Assembly (NCBI GenBank): GCA_030407085.1
Contig: CM059584.1
Location: forward strand, 123,046,501 to 123,110,500
Source of the DNA: Trichopria drosophilae
Lineage: Eukaryota; Arthropoda; Insecta; Hymenoptera; Diapriidae
Length of the DNA stretch: 64,000 bases
Reading direction: 5' to 3'
Shown here: piece by piece, positions 59,489 to 64,000 of the stretch
How positions within the stretch are numbered: the first letter of the stretch is position 1
Layout: every line of letters begins with the position of its first letter
Program-made: the position numbers and the translations under genes
Notes under the pieces: model-generated
The model's input: only the letters and a program-made list of their open reading frames with translations
Told to the model about the DNA's origin: nothing
Database searches by the model: none

Positions 59489-60020
59489 AAAGAAATGTGC
59501 GATAATCATAACAATTGCTGTTTTATTTATGGCTTGCTCGAGGATTAGGAATCACTTAAAATTAGAAAATAATAGAAGCATTACAATAATCCTATGACAA
59601 CAAGTGGCATTCGTTTTAGTTAAACAAAATTGAAAAAACTCTCCAAGGTTGAATAATATAGAAAAATCGGCGTCAAATTTGAAAAAAAATGAAAAAAAAA
59701 ACGAAAATTCCCAATACTTTCAACTGTAGTCTCATCAGTGTTCATTTCATCAACATGAACCACAAATATTTGAAAAGGTAAGAGATTCAAATTAAAAAAG
59801 TTTGAAAAATCCAATAAAAATACAGCAGTTATGCGTGATTTATTACATGCACCTGCCTTAAAAGGGGTTTTTCGCGCTAAAACGGAATTTGGGAGTGTAA
59901 ATTACGCCGCACCACTTTTGCTTGTTTTTCTAGATCTACAACTTGTGCGGGGTCTACATAAAACTGCCAGATCGCTACCAAACCGTGTAATCATATTCAC
60001 AAACAAACGAACCGTACACC
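59489..60020. other. AT-rich to mixed DNA, no gene supported
   Basis: An 87-codon plus-strand ORF (59,831-60,094) with moderate composition runs into dispersed repeat Q. It has no recognisable domain and I do not call it a gene. Confidence 0.4.
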
Positions 60021-60021
60021 C

Positions 60022-60260
60022 ATGGATTCACCATGATCAATACGTTATCTGTGAACACGTGCCAGTAATCAAGATAAATAATAGACGATTGTGAAGTTTC
60101 TCGCCCGAACGAAGTGAGGGAAACAATCACACTCGTCGGAGATCGATATTTCGCCCGTGACCAATAATGCATTTTTTTTATCAGATTGTCATCGGTCTCG
60201 ATAATTCACGGCCGAAGGTTTCGCCCTAGGGCGACAAATCGAGTTTTATGGCCGGAGAGT
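60022..60260 (+). repeat. Dispersed repeat Q, copy 2
   Basis: Matches 41,775-41,975 in order: CCCATGGATTCACCATGATC, GACGATTGTGAAGTTTC, CCGAAGGTTTCGCC and GCGACAAATCGAGTTTTATGG. It also holds TTTCTCGCCCGAACGAAGTG and a CCCTAGGGCGA word. Longer than copy 1; the ends are not defined. Confidence 0.45.
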
Positions 60261-60424
60261 AAAAATCATACATTTCCAAAAAGAAGCTTGCAAGTTCTGC
60301 TTCATATCAATTATTTTTTCCAGAGGAATTCCCCAATTACAAATAACTGAGAATGAACTGGTCAATAATTAATTCGGCGAATTTTTTTGTTGGGTTTGGA
60401 TTATTTAGTATTTAGGAGGGTCAC

Positions 60425-60940
60425 ATTTGCTCGGCGACATTTAGAGCAATACCGGTCAAAGTGACGGCTCTGCGATCAAACCAGAACCGCTGCCGATTGG
60501 CGAATTGGCACAATTAATCAAACGAGAGCGCGTATTCTCATCACTCATTCGAATCGATTCGATGTAAATGCGAAATCGGACCGTCTGCCCTCTATTAATG
60601 AGTGTCGGCTCGCTTTCGATCGGGAGATCCTTGGGAACGGAATGAATCGTGTTATTACATCAAATAGAGGGACTCCCGCCGCTCAATGGATTCCAATCTG
60701 TTTACACACCGGGCTACCGGTTACCGCCGTGCAGCGGGGCAGCGTCTTATACCTTCTCGCCTCTTTTCGTGCTCGTCGGCACAAACACTTAAAAGCTCTT
60801 TTATATATATATGCTTGCTCGTCGGGTGGGCGGTATGCCACCGAGGAACGTAATGTAGGTGCGATATATACGCGCGGTATTTTATTGAAAAGGTGCCGCG
60901 TGAATGAGGAGAAACGAGTACGATGAGAATTTCCACTGGA
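60425..60940. other. CpG-containing island
   Basis: CpG-rich words throughout (GCTCGGCGACATTTAGAGC, CGCTGCCGATTGGCGAATTGG, CGAATCGATTCGATG, GTGCCGCGTGAATG). Three overlapping ORFs of 75-94 codons on both strands are non-informative. A TATATATATAT run is at about 60,801-60,812. Candidate regulatory element by composition only. Confidence 0.35.
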
Positions 60941-61156
60941 ATTTCCACTCATCGAAGGACCAAACTTGTTTCAAGTCGTATGTAATGGCCCACTGACCTG
61001 CAATTCTGAATGATTTTGAATTGCGCGTAGATGTCGAGACAATTATTTGCAATGTTCCTTGGAGAGATTCTCAAACAAGTCAGCTGTTACTTGCGGATGG
61101 TTTGGTTACGAGGAGCGGTTCTGGTTCTTCTGAAATAAATACGTACTTGAAGAATG

Positions 61157-62384
61157 GGGTGCACCTCGAAAACCCGACAAATCACAAAACAGACACTTCA
61201 AACCCCGATATTCAATAACCAGATATTTAAAAATGCAGACATTAAAAAACGAGACATTTTAAAATACAGACACCACCAATTGGCGTGTTCAATACATAAA
61301 AAAATGATCTTAGGTCGCCGTCCTTGAGGTATCAGTGCAAGGTCATTTCAAGGCTAAAATTGTTTGACTAAGGGATGAATTTTGTAAGTCCGAGAGCGGA
61401 AATTTATTCAGGCAGCCTAAATATGTACCAGGGCCTGGCCAGGCTCCAGTAAGACGTTCCTGATTAGGCACTACTGAATTTACCCAGATCAGGACATGAT
61501 CAGGTTCCAGTAAGTTATCCTGATCAGGTTTGCTGAATATGAGCTGATTAAACCCTGACTATATTAAAATAAAGTATAACTGATATAGGGAAGCCTGTAA
61601 ATTTCCATATCAAGACCAAACCATGAATTGATAAGGCTTGCATTATTTTCAATTTCCGGAAATCGCTAACGGATTTAGAAATTTCAAGGGACAGTTCAGG
61701 GAGCCTGCTCAGAGCCTGATAAAGACGTCTGAACTTTATTTTATGTAATTCGTTCAGTCGCCACTAGGCGTGATCTCGCATCTACTTAATTTCTGTTAAG
61801 GAAATGTATTTCTATTTTGTATATTAGCCTACTTGTAAGAACGTTTCGGCACAGCATATTTTACACATTGTACGTGATGGATATGTATGTGATTCGTATA
61901 TGTGTAAATAATAATTTTTTATTTTGTATCCTTTTTACTTGTCAGATAGTAATAAATCATTAAATATTAATTTGTTGTTTCGTAATACTATTGTAAATAT
62001 TTTCACCATGAAATTTAGAGGGCATGCGAAATATTGGGCCTTGTAAGGTCCTGATCAGATTCTATACATTTTCCTGATCAGGGCCTTAACAAAAAAAGCG
62101 TTACTCGATATGCCAAGACCTGATTTTGTGCACAGACTTCACGACCAGGACCTGATTCCAGCCTGAATAATTTCCCGCTCAGGTCACTTGATGGTCAAAT
62201 CAATTTGACTCCCGGATTATATTTATTAAGCACATTTATAATTCAATCATTAATTATATTTTCAGAATATGTACTTTTTGAAATGTTTGGTTTTTGAATG
62301 TCTGTATTTCGAAATGTCTAGTTTTTGAATGTCGGGTTTTTGAAGTCTCTGTTTTATGATTTGTCGGGTTTTTGAGGTGCACCC
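61157..62384. mobile_element. hAT-like MITE, family G, copy C, split by another element
   Basis: Starts GGGTGCACCTCGAAAACCCG and ends CGGGTTTTTGAGGTGCACCC. It is flanked by a perfect 8-bp target duplication GAAGAATG at 61,149-61,156 and 62,385-62,392. The left part (61,157-61,389) and right part (62,184-62,384) match copies A and B, including GTCCTTGAGGTATCAGTG at the left and GGTCAAATCAATTTGACTCC at the right. A family D element of about 0.8 kb sits between them. Without the insert the copy would be about 430 bp, like copy B. Confidence 0.9.
61390..62183. mobile_element. CCTGATCAGG-rich element, family D, copy 2, nested
   Basis: Ends CCGAGAGCGGAAATTTATTC and GAATAATTTCCCGCTCAGG form an inverted pair related to copy 1 (CCCGAGCAGAAAT). 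Both ends carry CAGGCAGCC, CAGGGCCTGG and CCTGATCAGG-like words, and the centre is AT-rich and non-coding. Length is about 794 bp against 1322 bp for copy 1. The insertion point is in the G-family motif TTTTTTAGGTCACTAGA. The flanks read GTAAGTC and AGGTCAC, so the target duplication is short or degraded. Confidence 0.8.
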
Positions 62385-62392
62385 GAAGAATG

Positions 62393-64000
62393 GGATCAAT
62401 AATCACATCCAGAAACAGACACCAAGGTTCTAATAATTGACACATTTCATATTCTAGACAAAATCAAAACTTCAAACGTGGAAATAGAACCTCATTGGAA
62501 GACTACAATATCAAAAAGTATGTAATTTTAAACACAGAGAAATAAGAAAAAGAATCTTGCCATAAATGAATCGTTTCAAACATACAATGTTCCTAATTCA
62601 AAATGGTGGATCCATGATGACCGATCAAAACGTAAAAAATTATATGGAAAAAATTAAATTATTAGGACAAGGTATTCATTGAAAGGGACAGAAGACTCCA
62701 AATAAAGTAGGTTACCGGTATATTTACCCACTTGGTTCCTCGCCTTCCCTTCCCGTCTCATTACATTTACCAAAAGAAGGGGAGCGTCCCTTCTTCCACT
62801 CTCTTTAGTCGCTTTATATTCGTGTCGTCACTACAGGCCCTTCCTTAGACTCCAACCAGCAAGGTAGGGGAAAAAGGAAGCGGCGGAAGACGGAACCATG
62901 CAAATATGCTGGCACGTAAATATAACGAGACGCAATTATAGCGGGACTCTACTGTATTTGCCGATACGAAAAACATACGAACATTTTTTATATTGCTAAT
63001 CTACCGACTTTTGTTTTTCTGAGTGTTTTGTAAGAATGAATTGGCATTCTTGGCATTTTTTTCAACAATATTGAGAGCCCAGGATAAAAAAAAACATTTT
63101 TTTAAGTTGGGAGAGCAAGGGCCATGTTTATGTTGGTGTCGTGTCATTAGACTGACAGCGATACTTTTTCGAAAATTGATATTCATAATTTATCAGTTAC
63201 AAGCACTATATTAAGAATATAACATCAGTTTAGTAATTCGCGACGTCAAAAATCCCAAACATCCGGTGACATCACGATTACGAAACTCATTGGTTTGATG
63301 TCCGCCATAATGGAGCCGGAATTTTGAATTTTAAAAAGTTTATGCGAGATTCCCAATCAGGGACCCATAAATGCCCCGGGTACCGAGAGTTTCACTACGT
63401 TTATGTACCATTTTTCCAATCACCGTGTATTTTTTTGTAAAAAGAAAACTTTGTTGATTGTTATAGACAACTAAACTCAATAATTAAAGGCAAATATTTG
63501 TTTAGTCACATCCATAATCGAGTTGTCGAAGTAAAAAAGCAAACATTTACATCAAAATTAACTTTTAATGAACAATGAAAAATGGAAAACATGAATTGCA
63601 AAAAGGTAACCTTTCTGAAGGACATCGTGAGTGAAGCGGGTAACTTTCCGAAATACTGTCAAAGTCCTCGAACACGCATTGAGAATTAATGTACCTATGC
63701 ACATTTGTTGTGGAACAAAAAAAAAATATATATATTTATATAAGGTCTCTACGTAGGGCAAAACTACCTAAATAGTGAGATGTGGCACACCAAATTTCTT
63801 TTCATTTACGCAACTACTTAACTGTCTAGTATTCAAATTGTAAGACCAACTACAAAAAGTTCCTGACGAATCTTACTACTTACGTAGTAGTTGTAACTAT
63901 TTTCTTTCTTCCGCTTATTACCGAGATACTCCTTGTTCTGTACTTCCTAATGCATGTCCTGAATAATCTAGGACTGAGTATTGACTCGTAATCCGATAAT
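62393..64000. other. AT-rich DNA, no gene recognised
   Basis: A moderately GC-richer patch lies at 62,740-62,900. GCCAT/ATGGTGG words near 62,603 and 63,302 recall the foldback elements. Small ORFs (63,001-63,214 and 63,558-63,761) have no motif. The end of the window is ordinary AT-rich DNA. Confidence 0.4.

Noticed and set aside
59831..60094. 87-codon plus-strand ORF
   Set aside because: Ends inside dispersed repeat Q, has no homologous domain by eye and no matching frame in the repeat's other copy.
1..64000. CRISPR array, bacterial operon or integrated bacterial DNA
   Set aside because: No spaced direct repeats of suitable length, no ribosome-binding-site-linked ORFs, and composition and transposons are those of an animal genome.

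Overview
This looks like AT-rich nuclear DNA from an arthropod, most likely an insect; assignment to an order such as Hymenoptera would be a guess. The reasons are the mix of transposon types: a Tc1/mariner-type element, TTAA-flanked piggyBac-like elements, 8-bp-TSD hAT-like MITEs, non-LTR retrotransposon relics with an ATAAATAA tail, and a Penelope-like GIY-YIG fragment. Long ORFs, operons and bacterial signals are absent. No intact host gene can be supported. Two weak candidate exons lie at 42.2 and 43.1 kb. Nearly all short ORFs are chance ORFs in AT-rich or tandem-repeat DNA.

Layout. 0-15 kb: mostly unique AT-rich DNA with a CpG-containing island (2.3-2.85 kb), a 129-bp hairpin MITE (3.65 kb), two decayed reverse transcriptases on the minus strand (5.5-6.7 and 9.25-10.25 kb), a Penelope-like fragment (12.2-12.5 kb) and a TTAA-flanked MITE (14.7-15.2 kb). 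15-30 kb: long featureless AT-rich DNA, a CpG/GA-rich island (20.7-21.5 kb), a 340-bp hairpin MITE (22 kb), hAT-like MITE copy A (23.1 kb) and a 1.07-kb foldback (26.7-27.8 kb). 30-39 kb: a TTCATCGTC minisatellite, a 950-bp pentamer satellite with a 315-bp higher-order period, a tRNA-like SINE head and a 2.4-kb mariner-type element. That element has compound TIRs built from 267-bp tandem units and a transposase cut off before its third catalytic acid. 39-50 kb: hAT-like copy B, several GC-richer islands, and the candidate exons. 50-64 kb: two copies of a family rich in CCTGATCAGG (one nested inside hAT-like copy C), a foldback enclosing a reverse-transcriptase C-terminal relic, a near-perfect 1.07-kb TTAA-flanked foldback, and repeats shared with the first part of the window.

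The parts do not form a pathway. The window reads as an intergenic or intronic transposon graveyard between unique CpG-containing islands that may be regulatory. The most notable structures are the mariner-type element, whose repeated ends carry about ten TCAAGGTCA motifs (the FTZ-F1/ERR-type nuclear-receptor site), the nested insertion at 61.2-62.4 kb with a perfect 8-bp TSD, and the CCTGATCAGG family, whose first copy is bounded by TIRs and TA.
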